Counted from the stretch's first letter, positions 25,389 through 35,083 are shown. The stretch is 64,000 nucleotides of DNA from Desulfosporosinus fructosivorans (GCF_004766045.1 NZ_SPQQ01000002.1:620001-684000), one strand, 5' to 3'. A program made the numbers and translations. The notes: a model not told the origin generated them from the sequence alone.

Positions 25389-26192
25389 CTAAAGGCACAA
25401 TAACCGCGCGCGATGTTCCTCGTTTTCGATAATAGGAATTTGCACTTCAGTAATATAGCTCTTACTGTCCCGCTCTACAAATTGGTCAATGATATTAAAA
25501 TTGATCGTAATATCCGATAGATCTAGATCCTTACGCGCATCACGAATGCGGCAGGCACTTTCACGGATGTGCTCATAAGCCCCCTGATGATAACCGCAGA
25601 GAAAACTTCCAGCGGGTATAACGGGAAATCGCAGAAAATCGGCTCTTTCTTTCTGCAGGTTAAAGTTTTCTCCATCGTCGAACAGATATGCACCGAAATA
25701 TTTAGAATCATCTTTATAAAACACAACGGTCGGATTGAGGTAGAACGAATCATCTCCATATAGCAGCTCCTCTCCGCCGATAGCAAAATAGTGCCGCTCG
25801 GGGAATTCCTTGATTGAGACGCGCTCCATGTCAACATTCGGCAATTCTTGCTCGATGAAATGGATTTTCTGCTGAATCGCCCTGTCAGTATTAAGCAAGT
25901 TCTCTGCTTTTTCCCTTAAAATACACGACTGCTTTTTAAGCTGCTCTAGCGTAAAATTAATATCGCAGGACTCTAAATAGGAGGAGTGGATCTCCTTGAG
26001 GGAATAGCCCAGGCGATGCAGGTAACGTATGGCCGCCAACTTATATATCTGGTCGAACCGATATCGGCGATAGCCGTTCATTGGATTCCGTTCGGCCGGG
26101 ACCAACAGACCGATTGAATCATAATAGATGAGCGTTTGCACATTTAAATGAAATAATGCACTGATTTCACCAATGCTAAGAGTCTCTTTCAT
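25389..26192 (-). CDS. MerR-family regulator with GyrI-like effector domain
   Basis: A roughly 267-residue regulator. The N-terminal MerR DNA-binding domain (LSIGEISALFHLNVQTLIYYDSIGLLVPAERN...YRRYRFDQI) is followed by a coiled-coil dimerisation helix (about 80-120) and a GyrI-like effector-binding domain. The start is the ATG at 26192, preceded by GGAAGGA; the frame is open 11 codons further but without a suitable signal. It is the last gene of the purine region and on the same strand. The MerR-type promoter at 32551-32581 heads that operon and is its likely target (inference). A terminator hairpin at 26225-26271 lies between it and the permease gene, so it may also have its own promoter. 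Confidence 0.88.
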   Translation of the reverse strand: MKETLSIGEISALFHLNVQTLIYYDSIGLLVPAERNPMNGYRRYRFDQIYKLAAIRYLHRLGYSLKEIHSSYLESCDINFTLEQLKKQSCILREKAENLLNTDRAIQQKIHFIEQELPNVDMERVSIKEFPERHYFAIGGEELLYGDDSFYLNPTVVFYKDDSKYFGAYLFDDGENFNLQKERADFLRFPVIPAGSFLCGYHQGAYEHIRESACRIRDARKDLDLSDITINFNIIDQFVERDSKSYITEVQIPIIENEEHRARLLCL

Positions 26193-26224
26193 ATCATAAT
26201 CCTTCCTTTCGCTGCGCCAAGACA

Positions 26225-26271
26225 CAAAATATGACGCCGGAAGATCTGCGTTCCTCCGACGTCATATTTTG
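26225..26271 (-). terminator. Hairpin downstream of the purine permease gene
   Basis: CAAAATATGACG and CGTCATATTTTG (outer arms at 26225 and 26271) enclose further pairing CCGGA.../...TCCG. It is a long stem that fits as a partial terminator between the transporter operon and the MerR gene. Confidence 0.65.
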
Positions 26272-26412
26272 AACCATCGTAGTGACGGTTAATCAGTTTC
26301 GTCATGCAAAGGTTGCCGATGAGATCATTATATCTATCAATAACCGGACAGGCAATCCTGTCGGGTTCTGACATTATTCGGGTAGCAAAAACCCGAGCTA
26401 TGCTGAGTCGCT

Positions 26413-27351
26413 TTACCGTTTATTGCGTTCGTAGGGGACACCCAGTGCAGCCGGGTCTCGGCTTTTACCAATCGATAAACACAGTACGATTACGGCAACG
26501 ACATAGGGGAACATGCTGAATACCTGCGAGGGAATCGGAATGCCCAAGGTTTGGAGATTGAACTGTAGCGCCTGGGAAAATCCAATCACCATGGCTGCCG
26601 CAAAAATTCCGAACGGATTGCGCCGTCCCAGGATTACCACCACCAAAGCAATGTAGCCTCTACCGGAGGTAACGTTCTCCATGAAGAAACCGAGCTGTCC
26701 CAGCGTTATACTTGCTCCCCCCAATCCGCCCAGCACACCGTTGACAAAACAAGCGAAATAGCGGACTACAACCACGTTAAGGCCCGCGGAGTTCGCTGCC
26801 TGCGGATGTTCCCCAACTGCCACCAGATTAACGCCCCACTCCGTCTTATAAAAGAAAATGGCCGTCAGGACAAGGCTGATCAGTGCAATATAGACAAACA
26901 AATTCTGATTGAACAGGGCCTCGCCGATTATCGGGATGCGCCACAGCAGGGGGATTTTCACCTCACTAAGCACCGCGCAAGAAGGGATGGTTGTCGCTTG
27001 GCCAAATACCATCAAAAATAGGAAGCTGGTAAGGCCCAGTACCATAAAGTTGAGCGCCAGACCCACAATGGTCTGGTTGGCTTGACAATGGATGCTTAAT
27101 ACGGCATGGATCATGCTGACCATGATGCCGCCCACGATACCCGCTAACAGACCTAATAACAGATTTCCTGTAAAAAACGAGACGATAAAGCTAAAAAATG
27201 CTCCAGAAAGCATAATTCCCTCAACGCCAATATTAATGATCCCGGCTTTCTCAGAAATAGCCTCTCCCAGTCCCGCTAAGATAAGGGGGGTTGCCATCCG
27301 AACAGAGGCGATTAGATATACCGAAACAAGCGCAATAACTTCAGAATCCAT
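26413..27351 (-). CDS. ABC transporter permease, BMP/nucleoside type (YufQ-like)
   Basis: A 312-residue integral membrane permease of the branched-chain/nucleoside (BPD_transp_2) family. It contains EKAGIINIGVEGIMLSGAFF, the conserved segment of the YufQ/NupQ subgroup, and about eight to nine hydrophobic helices. It is paired with the permease at 27364 (13-base gap) and with the ATPase and BMP lipoprotein upstream. Together they would import purine bases or nucleosides. The ATG at 27351 follows GGAGG. Confidence 0.92.
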   Translation of the reverse strand: MDSEVIALVSVYLIASVRMATPLILAGLGEAISEKAGIINIGVEGIMLSGAFFSFIVSFFTGNLLLGLLAGIVGGIMVSMIHAVLSIHCQANQTIVGLALNFMVLGLTSFLFLMVFGQATTIPSCAVLSEVKIPLLWRIPIIGEALFNQNLFVYIALISLVLTAIFFYKTEWGVNLVAVGEHPQAANSAGLNVVVVRYFACFVNGVLGGLGGASITLGQLGFFMENVTSGRGYIALVVVILGRRNPFGIFAAAMVIGFSQALQFNLQTLGIPIPSQVFSMFPYVVAVIVLCLSIGKSRDPAALGVPYERNKR

Positions 27352-27363
27352 TGTTTGATCCTC

Positions 27364-28386
27364 CTATTCGTCTGTTAAAAGACGGCGGAATATACGTTTA
27401 CGTGCCAGAATTAATAAGACGACGACTCCCATGATGATGGATGAAATGGAGGTTGGCACACCAGCCATGCGTTGCATTCCCAGTGAACCAACCTGAAGCG
27501 CCGCAATGCCCAGAGCGGAGATGACCACGCCTATCGGATGGTTCTTCCCCAGCAGCGCGACGATGATAGCGATATACCCATAGCCTGGTGAGATACCTTC
27601 AATCAGCTTATGATGCAGTCCGGTCACCTCGCACACACCGGCAATTCCTGCAAGGCCACCGCTTATCAACGAGGAACGGAGGATGTTTTTATAGACCGAA
27701 ATGCCGGAGCACATACAGGCCCTGGGATTGAGACCCACCGCCCGCATTTCGTAACCTGCGGGAGTCTTCCAAACCAGTAGCCAGATGATGACTACGCTGA
27801 TCAGAGCGACCAATAAGCCTGCGTGCAGCCGTGTAGAGCTCAAAATGATCGGTAACGTCGCAGCGTCAGGCAGAAAAGCCGACATCGGTAAAGCACTTGA
27901 TGGGTCCTTGAGCCAAGTACGCACCAAAATGCCGACAATACCTAGGGCAATATAATTAAACATCAGCGTGGTGATCACTTCCGAGATCCCGAACCTCGCC
28001 TTTAAAAATCCCGGAATAACTGACCAAACGCCGCCAAAAACAAACCCGCCCAGGATCACCAGCGGAATCATAACAATGGCCGGCAGATCATGCATCCAGA
28101 AAGCAATGCCGGTAACGGCAATGGCACCCATGTAAAGTTGCCCTTCCGCGCCGATGTTGATGAACCCGCTACGGGAACCGACTGCCACGCCTAATCCTGT
28201 CAAGATCAATGGCGTCGCTTTCACCAACACCTCGGAAGCCGAATAAAACGAGCCGAAAATTCCGGATAAAAAGCCGGAGAACGCCTGGTCCACGTTGCTG
28301 CCAACCATAAGGATTAGCAACATGGTGATTAACAACGTCAGGACAGCAATGCCGAGAAACGACAGAAGTGTTCCAAACCGTTTCAT
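27364..28386 (-). CDS. ABC transporter permease, BMP/nucleoside type (YufP-like)
   Basis: A 340-residue membrane permease, the larger of the pair. It carries SRSGFINIGAEGQLYMGAIA, the subgroup signature. The ATG at 28386 overlaps the ATPase stop (ATGA), so translation is coupled. Helices are predicted throughout, and the final residues ARKRIFRRLL are cytoplasmic. Confidence 0.92.
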   Translation of the reverse strand: MKRFGTLLSFLGIAVLTLLITMLLILMVGSNVDQAFSGFLSGIFGSFYSASEVLVKATPLILTGLGVAVGSRSGFINIGAEGQLYMGAIAVTGIAFWMHDLPAIVMIPLVILGGFVFGGVWSVIPGFLKARFGISEVITTLMFNYIALGIVGILVRTWLKDPSSALPMSAFLPDAATLPIILSSTRLHAGLLVALISVVIIWLLVWKTPAGYEMRAVGLNPRACMCSGISVYKNILRSSLISGGLAGIAGVCEVTGLHHKLIEGISPGYGYIAIIVALLGKNHPIGVVISALGIAALQVGSLGMQRMAGVPTSISSIIMGVVVLLILARKRIFRRLLTDE

Positions 28387-29912
28387 AGTGATTCCTCCCC
28401 TGCTTCAGACGTTCTCCCGGCCATCATAAGACCGATATGGGAGAGATCCAGTTCTTTCGTGTTAGGGAAGATCCCCATAAAGCGCCCTTTGTAAATCACG
28501 ACGATCCTGTCACTCAGCAAGAGGACTTCCTCCAAGTCAGCTGAGATGAGGAGAATACTGCACCCTTTCGCCCGCCGCTCGAGAAGTTGCTGTTGGACGA
28601 ACTCCGTCGCACCAATATCCAGCCCGCGTGTCGGCTGAAGGGCCACGATCGCTTTCGGGTCACCTGCCATTTCACGCGCTAGGATCAGCTTTTGCTGGTT
28701 TCCGCCAGACAGGTATCGCAGAGGAGTATTCAAGCCCGGCGTTTTGATTGCATAGTCTTCCACTACCTTTTGGGTGTCTTCCCGCACTAGGCGGGCATTG
28801 ATCAGTCCGTGCTCAATGAAGCGGGGGTCAGTGTGTGTTTTTAAGAGTATATTGTCCGTGAGGTTCATGTCCATCACCAGGCCGTCCTGCTGACGGTCGT
28901 CTGAAATATAGCCCATTCCCAGCTTCTTGTGTTCAAGTACGCTCATCGAACTTATATCCACGCCGCCCAGTCTGATCTTGCCACTGCTATGTTTACGGAT
29001 GCCCAGAATCACCTCGACAAGCTCCTTTTGCCCATTGCCATCAACCCCAGCGACGCCGACGATCTCCCCTGGTGCAATCCGCAAGGACAGCGAATCGAGT
29101 CGCTCCCTACCGTTTTCTGTCAAGGATACGTCCTCGAGCACCAGCCCCTCGCTGCCAGCGTCGGGCACGATGGGCTCCCGCTGGATACTGTGAAGCTGAC
29201 GGCCGATCATATACTGCGACAGCTCCCGCTCGGTAAAATCGCGGGTTTTCGCCGTCACTATATTGTTCCCATCGCGTAGAACCGTGACGCGGTCCGTGAT
29301 GCTCATGATCTCGGGGATGCGGTGGGTAATGATGATCACCGAACGGCCGTCCGCGCGCAGTTTACGCAGTACCGCAAAAAAGTATTCTGTCTCTTGCGGG
29401 GTAAGCATTGCCGTGGGCTCGTCCAAGATAAGCAGTTTTGCATCACGGTAGAGAAGTTTAATAATTTCAACTCTTTGCTGTTCGCCCACGGACAGCGTGG
29501 AGATGTATGCGTCGACATCAATCTGCAATCCGTATTTTTTCGAAACCTCCGTAATGGCCGCATTAAGCGCCTTACGGTCAGGAAACGGATGCCCTTTTCT
29601 CCTGAGCCCAAGCGTGATGTTCTGCGACACGGTTAGGGTAGGTACCAGCATGAAATGCTGATGCACCATACCTATATGGCAAGCAATAGCATCCCTGGGT
29701 GACGCAAAGGAGACCGGTTGCCCTTTCCATAGAATATCGCCGGAATCCCTTGTGTAGATACCGTACAAAATGTTCATCAGAGTGGTTTTCCCGGCACCGT
29801 TTTCCCCTAAGAGCGCATGGATCTCTCCAGGCTCCAGATCGAAACATACCTGATTATTGGCCATTTTCCCGAAAAAAGATTTGGTGATGTTCTTCATGGA
29901 AAGCAAAGCCAT
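28383..29912 (-). CDS. ABC transporter ATP-binding protein with two ABC domains (YufO/NupO-like)
   Basis: A 509-residue tandem ATPase. The first domain has Walker A GENGAGKTT, signature LSVGEQQR and Walker B LLILDEPTA. The second has the degenerate Walker A GVDGNGQKE, signature LSGGNQQK and ALQPTRGLD in place of a standard Walker B, as is usual in this family. The frame is open 30 codons further upstream, but the ATG at 29912 has a perfect TAGGAGGTG upstream and begins MALLSMKNITKSF. It energises the two permeases downstream. Confidence 0.93.
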   Translation of the reverse strand: MALLSMKNITKSFFGKMANNQVCFDLEPGEIHALLGENGAGKTTLMNILYGIYTRDSGDILWKGQPVSFASPRDAIACHIGMVHQHFMLVPTLTVSQNITLGLRRKGHPFPDRKALNAAITEVSKKYGLQIDVDAYISTLSVGEQQRVEIIKLLYRDAKLLILDEPTAMLTPQETEYFFAVLRKLRADGRSVIIITHRIPEIMSITDRVTVLRDGNNIVTAKTRDFTERELSQYMIGRQLHSIQREPIVPDAGSEGLVLEDVSLTENGRERLDSLSLRIAPGEIVGVAGVDGNGQKELVEVILGIRKHSSGKIRLGGVDISSMSVLEHKKLGMGYISDDRQQDGLVMDMNLTDNILLKTHTDPRFIEHGLINARLVREDTQKVVEDYAIKTPGLNTPLRYLSGGNQQKLILAREMAGDPKAIVALQPTRGLDIGATEFVQQQLLERRAKGCSILLISADLEEVLLLSDRIVVIYKGRFMGIFPNTKELDLSHIGLMMAGRTSEAGEESL

Positions 29913-30041
29913 AGATTCACCTCCTAAATAAGAAGAAGATGTTTCACTGGACAGTTTGCGCCTGATACCGGCAAAATCCGTGCCGTTTCTTTCAGTTCGC
30001 AACCCTAGTCCACCGAGACATCTTCCCCATTATATAGTTTC

Positions 30042-31040
30042 CTATTTTGTGGATTTCTCGATAACTGGGATGATAAGACTCCCATCGATTATCTGTTTCT
30101 TGGTATCTTCGATCAGTTTTTTAGTAGCTTCAGGAATTTTGCTCTCGAACGAATGATACGAGGAAATATCGACGACTTTCTCCTTCATGCCCAAGTGAGT
30201 CACGCCACCTTTATACGTACCGTTTTTTACTGCTTCAACTGCGGTTAGAATGACGGTCGGCATATTATACACCGTCGAACACATGACAGTGTTACTCGCA
30301 ATTGAATTCTGGTCGTATGAATTACCACAAGCCAATATACCTTTTTCCTCCGCCGCCTTGATGGCACCGGTGCCCGCCTGGTTTGCGACATGGTACAGGA
30401 CATCCGCATCCTTACCGATCATGGACAGGGCCGCATCTTTGCCAGCGGAAACATCGGTGAACGAATTTAAGTAGATTTCATAGACCACTATATTGGGGTT
30501 TACCTTTTTCGCTCCCAGCTTAAACGCCTCAAGCTCCTTGACAATGGACGGTTGCTCCATACCGCCGATGACACCGATTTTGCCGGTTTTGGACATCGAA
30601 CTGGACAGAATACCCATCAGATATCCCCCCTGCTCACAGCTCATCACATAGGAAGCCATATTTGAAGCCTGTGAATTGGCCTCAGTTGCCATGAAATGGA
30701 GATTAGGGAATTTTTTAGCCACACTGACTGCTGGATCTCCAAACTGGAAGCCGTGCCCGATGATCAAATCATATCCCCGTGACGCATAATCATTATACGC
30801 TGATTCAGCGTCAGCGACCCCTACATTTTCCGTATAGGTAGTCTCCAACCCGAATTTAGATTCAGCGGCCTTAAGTCCCTCTAAAGCTGTGGCATTCCAG
30901 CCCTGATCGTTCGCCGGACCGGAAAGGAGTAGCGCAACTTTCATTTTTTTCTGCTCACTTGATGCTGGCTGCGCGCTGCTGCAACCCGTTAACAGGATCA
31001 ACATACACATAAGAAGTGCAAAACCTTTAAAAATTTTCAT
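30042..31040 (-). CDS. BMP-family substrate-binding lipoprotein
   Basis: A 332-residue lipoprotein of the Med/TmpC/BmpA family, which binds nucleosides or purines outside the cell. The signal MKIFKGFALLMCMLILLTGC ends at the lipobox Cys. Family features are KVALLLSGPANDQGWNATALEGLKAA and YDLIIGHGFQFGD, with the ligand cleft region GKIGVIGGMEQPSIVKELEAF. Its gene lies between the amidohydrolase and the ABC ATPase genes, so the ligand is probably a purine that the amidohydrolase deaminates. Confidence 0.93.
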   Translation of the reverse strand: MKIFKGFALLMCMLILLTGCSSAQPASSEQKKMKVALLLSGPANDQGWNATALEGLKAAESKFGLETTYTENVGVADAESAYNDYASRGYDLIIGHGFQFGDPAVSVAKKFPNLHFMATEANSQASNMASYVMSCEQGGYLMGILSSSMSKTGKIGVIGGMEQPSIVKELEAFKLGAKKVNPNIVVYEIYLNSFTDVSAGKDAALSMIGKDADVLYHVANQAGTGAIKAAEEKGILACGNSYDQNSIASNTVMCSTVYNMPTVILTAVEAVKNGTYKGGVTHLGMKEKVVDISSYHSFESKIPEATKKLIEDTKKQIIDGSLIIPVIEKSTK

Positions 31041-31076
31041 GTGAAATTCCCCCTCATTTCTTTATAGTTCTTATTT

Positions 31077-32462
31077 TTAGCGGAACGCTTCACATTCATT
31101 ACGAAGCACCCGCGTGCAAACCTTTTCGCCCTGTTCGGACAGTGCTTGTTCGTCAACACCCAACAGTTGACCGTCCCTGAACACAACCTTGCCATTAACC
31201 ATCGTCAGCCAAACTGGGCCCGTGACACCGGCCCGCGCCAGAATATTTTTCGGGTCATGCAGGGTACCCGTCAGTTCCAGCACCCCAGTGTTGATCATAA
31301 ACAGGTCAGCAGCATTTCCAACCTCCAGCGACCCCAATTTCTCGCGTCCCAGCGTTTTTGCGCCGTTAACCGTGGCAACTTTCAGCAATTCGTAGGGTGA
31401 AAGGCACCCTCCGCGCGCTTTACTATGGTAGGCCTGCATCAGATAAGCCATCCTGAGCGAATCGAGCAGACTAGAACTGTCATTGGTTGCGGAACCGTCG
31501 CATCCCAGGCTAATGATCACATTCTCTTTCTGTAAGGCCTTCATATCAAGTATCGGAAAACCGCCCAGCACCGCTGGCGCCGGACAATGGGAAACGCCAG
31601 TGCCGTTTTGTCCCATCACCTTGTATTCGTCGGGTTGCAGCTCCCAGCCATGAGCAATCCAGACGTCCGGGCCGATAAAGCCGATTTCCTCGCACCATTC
31701 AAGCGTTCGCTTACCCCAGCGCTCCTGCATAATGTTGTTTTCGCCCTCACCAAGATGGGTATGCAGGCGAACACCCTTGGTTCTGGCCAAAGCGACCGAT
31801 TCCTTGAATGTCTCAATGTAGCTGTTAATCGGTTGGCAAGGCGCCACTACGATTTGATGCATTGAAAACGGTGCCGGATCATGATACAAATCAATCAGAC
31901 GCTCGCAGTCAGAAATGAATTCGTCAGTCGTTTCCAGCATATTGTCGGGGATTGTGCTTCCTTTGCTACGAGGGAGTGTATTGGTGCCTCTACCTGCGTG
32001 ATACCTGATGCCAAGTTGTACAGCCGCTTCCATCTGCCGGTCGACCAACAACTTGCCCGACGTGCGTGTATAACAATACTGGTGGTCGAAAGCGCAGGTG
32101 CATCCATGCTTGAGCAAGTCTCCCATGGCGGTCAGTGAAGAATAATAGATGACATCGGAATCAATCTTTTGAAAAATACGATAGATTTTGTCCAACCATT
32201 CGACCACCAGCATATTGGGATAATCGATCGTCATCAGGTTACGGACAAAGGTTTGAAAAAAGTGGTGATGCGTGTTGATTAGGCCGGGATAAATGAATTT
32301 ATCACGCCCGTCGATTACTTCAGCGTCCTGCGACGGTAAATTCTTGCCCATCTGTATAATCTGTGGTCCCTCGATAAGCATATCGGTATCATAAAACACT
32401 TGGTCTGCAACATCACATGTCACAATGGCCCGCGCATTTTTAATTAGAATTCTTTTTCCCAT
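31077..32462 (-). CDS. Amidohydrolase, 8-oxoguanine deaminase-like
   Basis: A 461-residue metal-dependent deaminase of the amidohydrolase superfamily (TrzN/atrazine chlorohydrolase/8-oxoguanine deaminase branch). The metal ligands read in order: PGLINTHHHFFQTF (HxH), RLHTHLGEGEN, WIAHGWEL and GCDGSATNDSSSL (Asp). Cys in APCQPIN and the LLDSLRMAYLMQ helix match the 8-oxoguanine deaminase group. With the purine-type importer encoded downstream, a role in deaminating imported oxidised or amino purines is likely. Hydroxyatrazine-like or other N-heterocyclic substrates are possible. It is the first gene of the operon, 90 bases after the MerR-type promoter. Confidence 0.88.
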   Translation of the reverse strand: MGKRILIKNARAIVTCDVADQVFYDTDMLIEGPQIIQMGKNLPSQDAEVIDGRDKFIYPGLINTHHHFFQTFVRNLMTIDYPNMLVVEWLDKIYRIFQKIDSDVIYYSSLTAMGDLLKHGCTCAFDHQYCYTRTSGKLLVDRQMEAAVQLGIRYHAGRGTNTLPRSKGSTIPDNMLETTDEFISDCERLIDLYHDPAPFSMHQIVVAPCQPINSYIETFKESVALARTKGVRLHTHLGEGENNIMQERWGKRTLEWCEEIGFIGPDVWIAHGWELQPDEYKVMGQNGTGVSHCPAPAVLGGFPILDMKALQKENVIISLGCDGSATNDSSSLLDSLRMAYLMQAYHSKARGGCLSPYELLKVATVNGAKTLGREKLGSLEVGNAADLFMINTGVLELTGTLHDPKNILARAGVTGPVWLTMVNGKVVFRDGQLLGVDEQALSEQGEKVCTRVLRNECEAFR

Positions 32463-32550
32463 CGTTATCTCATAGCCTTTCTATTGATCGTTTTAATTCT
32501 TCCAATGTTTCTGGCAGCCGTTTGCTTTTAATAATTGCTTCATATTACTT

Positions 32551-32581
32551 ATCCTACACCCTATAGTAACTATAGGGTCAA
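32551..32581 (-). promoter_or_regulatory. MerR-type promoter of the purine operon
   Basis: On the minus strand TTGACC (32581-32576), a 19-base spacer and TAGGAT (32556-32551). A perfect 19-bp dyad CCCTATAGT-T-ACTATAGGG occupies 32559-32577. The layout is that of MerR-activated promoters, but the dyad differs from the GGAGT-ACTC sites at 10, 13 and 17 kb, so a different MerR protein must bind it; the one encoded at 25389 is the natural candidate. Confidence 0.85.
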
Positions 32582-32652
32582 GTAACTTGTTTCACATTGT
32601 AGCTGTTACGGTTGCTCTGCAAAGACCTCTTGGACGAGTCCATGAAAAACAA

Positions 32653-32697
32653 GGGGACAGGGTGCGTTGTTTCTGATTAAAACAACTACCTGTCCCC
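32653..32697. repeat. REP-like palindrome (GGGGACAGG)
   Basis: GGGGACAGG and CCTGTCCCC form the outer arms, with GTTGTTT and AAACAAC pairing inside. It matches the half element at 24165. Elements of this type are mobilised by REP-associated tyrosine transposases. Confidence 0.65.
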
Positions 32698-33239
32698 TAC
32701 CTCTTCACTGATTGTAACCTCCCGTTAAGTGCACATTTTCTACTTATTTCACAAAGATATGCGAATGATACCCTACCTGCATGCAAGGTAGCAACCAAAG
32801 CTATTAACATAACATTGCGTCTGTGGAAACTCCTCGGCAGCTTTATTACATTTTTACCGGATAAGATTTGTATAGTTTATTTAGCTACTTTCCTCTGTGG
32901 ACCAGTGTAACTTCTATCTTCCTGCCAATACTTTGCTAAGTACTTTCCCTCCTGTTCCCCAGTTATCCATCTCGTTTTTCAAAGCAATAAATTTGTTCCA
33001 TCTGTCCGCAATTTTCATCAGAACAGGCTATTGCTATTGCTATGAATTAAGCAAAAACAATAAATATATTATTTAAATTACCTCTTTACTTATAAAATAT
33101 TCTAGTTTATAATAATTATTACAAACGTATAATTTTTCCATTTTCACTTCACTTCACTCACGTAAATGCCGAGCCTGAGCATTTCACTGTCGAATCCCGA
33201 GTAAATTTATGTGTTAACAGAGTTATCAAGAAAGTTTAA

Positions 33240-33261
33240 CAGTGTTAATTAGTTAACACTG
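33240..33261 (+). promoter_or_regulatory. Palindromic operator candidate upstream of the DoxX gene
   Basis: CAGTGTTAA-TTAG-TTAACACTG is a perfect 9+9 dyad about 80 bases before the DoxX start, a plausible repressor site. A related half (GTGTTAACAGAG) is at about 33211. Confidence 0.5.
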
Positions 33262-33342
33262 TATACATATAAACTTGCTATTATCTATCTCAATGTTTCA
33301 CCTTGCCATGGTTAAGAAAAAATATTAAAGGAGGATTTCTTT

Positions 33343-33906
33343 ATGACATCATATCTTAATGAAGTAAAAACACAATTTACGAACCGAAAAGTGGCTTTTC
33401 TAGTCATTATTTTCACAGTTGTAAGACTAATCTATGGCTGGGCATGGGTTCAATCTGCATCACACAAATTAGTATGGTTTTCAGATGGTAAACTTAATTC
33501 GGCTGGGAAAATTGAAAGTCTCATTACCAACATAGCAGGCCCAAAAGTTACTAGTTTCGATCCGCTTTACATTAACAAAGCCTTTGCTTGGGTTGCTCAA
33601 AATATCTTTTTAGGTATGCCAGGAGTGACTGATACCTTAGTAGTAACTTTTGAACTTTTAGTGGGCTTATCTATGCTACTAGGATTTCGAATATTCTGGT
33701 TCGCTCTTATTGCAATGTTCATGAATGTTCAGTTCCTAGCTGGTGGATCATTTAATAACTTCGGCTATATTTGGACTAACTTAGCCTTTCTCAAATTTGC
33801 TCAATATGCTGAGCTTCTTGGAGTCGATGGATTCCTGAAATATAAACGAAATAAGGAATTATTAGGAAAAGGTAAGCGGGAACTATCAGCTGCTACAGGA
33901 AAGTAA
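33343..33906 (+). CDS. DoxX-family membrane protein
   Basis: A 187-residue integral membrane protein with about four helices, of the DoxX type that includes the small subunit of thiosulfate:quinone oxidoreductase. Recognisable stretches are RLIYGWAWVQSASHKLVWFSD near residue 28, ELLVGLSMLLGFR near 107 and FLAGGSFNNFGYIWTNLAFLKF near 133. The ATG follows AAAGGAGG. It is a single gene with its own terminator. The large TQO subunit is not nearby, so a link to thiosulfate is only a family-level hint. Confidence 0.85.
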   Translation: MTSYLNEVKTQFTNRKVAFLVIIFTVVRLIYGWAWVQSASHKLVWFSDGKLNSAGKIESLITNIAGPKVTSFDPLYINKAFAWVAQNIFLGMPGVTDTLVVTFELLVGLSMLLGFRIFWFALIAMFMNVQFLAGGSFNNFGYIWTNLAFLKFAQYAELLGVDGFLKYKRNKELLGKGKRELSAATGK

Positions 33907-33943
33907 TTAGAAATTATAGGTCTCACACTCCCCAGCTGCCTAA

Positions 33944-33987
33944 AACAAGGTGCTCCGCGTTAAATGCGAAGCACCTTGTTCTTTATT
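33944..33987 (+). terminator. Terminator of the DoxX gene
   Basis: AACAAGGTGCT.CGC pairs with GCG.AGCACCTTGTT (33944-33980), followed by CTTTATT. Confidence 0.88.
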
Positions 33988-34042
33988 GTCCCCGAGGTTT
34001 TATTACCATGCTAAGAGCATCTCAACTTCTCGTTCAACCCAC

Positions 34043-34915
34043 CTAAAGGTAACGAGAATCCACTTGTCTAAAGTTGTTTTCTGGTACCGCTAAGAGTCTA
34101 TCTATGGTTTCAATCATCTCTAGCTTATCGTTAGGCAGGTTCCCATTAATCGGAGCAAAATTCGAGACATGATCACTGAGTAGCTCGAAAGGCCCTTCTA
34201 AGTTAGCAATCAGAAGACGGGTTTCCCTTAATGCTTCGTAGGGACTAAGCAGGAGAAAGCGTCCTTGTTGGTGGTCTTCGTAAAGGGGCGTCCCTTTCCA
34301 AGGAACATAAGTACGTAACCGTACGAAATCTGGGGTAAAGGCATTGAGTACCCGGGCACTTTCTAAGGCATGTTCTTGGGTACGTTCACGTCCACCAATC
34401 CCAATGAGGATATATTCGCTCAGTTCAATACCGGCCTCTCTCACCTTGAGACCTTCTTCAATCATTTCAGAGGCTGTGAAGCCTTTATTAATGCTACGAA
34501 GAACTTCGTCATCCCCACTCTCCATTCCCGAATGTATACGGGTTAAACCTGCCTCTCTCAGAAGGCGGAACTCATTGAGTTTTTTTAACTTAAGGAATTT
34601 CGCAGAGCCATAGACAGTCATACGTTTCAAATCGGGAAACATTTCCCGGGCATAGTAAAGAATGTCTATAAGCTGGTCTGTTTTCATTAAAATCGTGTTC
34701 CCGTCGGGGAAAAAGATCGTTCTTACTTTGTCGCCATGATAATCTCGGGCCATCAGTAGGTCCTCTTTTATATCTGCCACCGATCGGATCCGAAACTTGG
34801 TGTTCCGATACATACCACAAAATGTACAATTATTATGGGGACAGCCGATAGTCGCTTGAATCAGCAAACTTTCAGCTTCACTGGGTGGACGATAGACGGT
34901 TCCTTCGTAACGCAT
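34043..34915 (-). CDS. Radical SAM protein
   Basis: A roughly 290-residue radical SAM enzyme. The 4Fe-4S-binding CxxxxxCxxC-type motif is IGCPHNNCTFCGMY near residue 27, a variant spacing used by a subgroup related to coproporphyrinogen oxidase-like and Elp3-like proteins. Downstream are GSAKFLKLKK, MESGDDEVLRSINKG and ILIGIGG, typical of the SAM-binding barrel. The frame is open to 35047, but the ATG at 34915 has AGGGGAG seven bases upstream and starts MRYEGTVYRPP, which fits the family; an upstream start (TTG/ATG near 35005) cannot be excluded. It is a single gene whose substrate is unknown. Confidence 0.88.
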   Translation of the reverse strand: MRYEGTVYRPPSEAESLLIQATIGCPHNNCTFCGMYRNTKFRIRSVADIKEDLLMARDYHGDKVRTIFFPDGNTILMKTDQLIDILYYAREMFPDLKRMTVYGSAKFLKLKKLNEFRLLREAGLTRIHSGMESGDDEVLRSINKGFTASEMIEEGLKVREAGIELSEYILIGIGGRERTQEHALESARVLNAFTPDFVRLRTYVPWKGTPLYEDHQQGRFLLLSPYEALRETRLLIANLEGPFELLSDHVSNFAPINGNLPNDKLEMIETIDRLLAVPENNFRQVDSRYL

Positions 34916-35083
34916 GAAATCACTCCCCTCGCAAAGTCTATTTGCTAACAGTTGTCGATGGAGTTGTCGCAGGGACGGGGTTAGGCCTGGCGTGACATCT
35001 ACCATCGCGTTATATTTAGTTGCAATATGATAGTTAAATTTTACCACATTAATTATAGCATTGTTCTAGGATTAAACATAGAG

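Larger units (their letters stand above)
32463..33342. other. 880-base intergenic region
   Basis: It holds the MerR-type promoter, the REP-like palindrome and, near its right end, the palindrome at 33240-33261. I find no purine riboswitch and no gene. A short minus-strand open stretch (ending KRLPETLEELKRSIERL just before the amidohydrolase) has no start of its own. Confidence 0.6.

Noticed and set aside
32463..32700. Purine riboswitch upstream of the purine operon
   Set aside because: I looked for the purine aptamer core stretches and stem pattern and did not find them; the MerR-type promoter explains control better.
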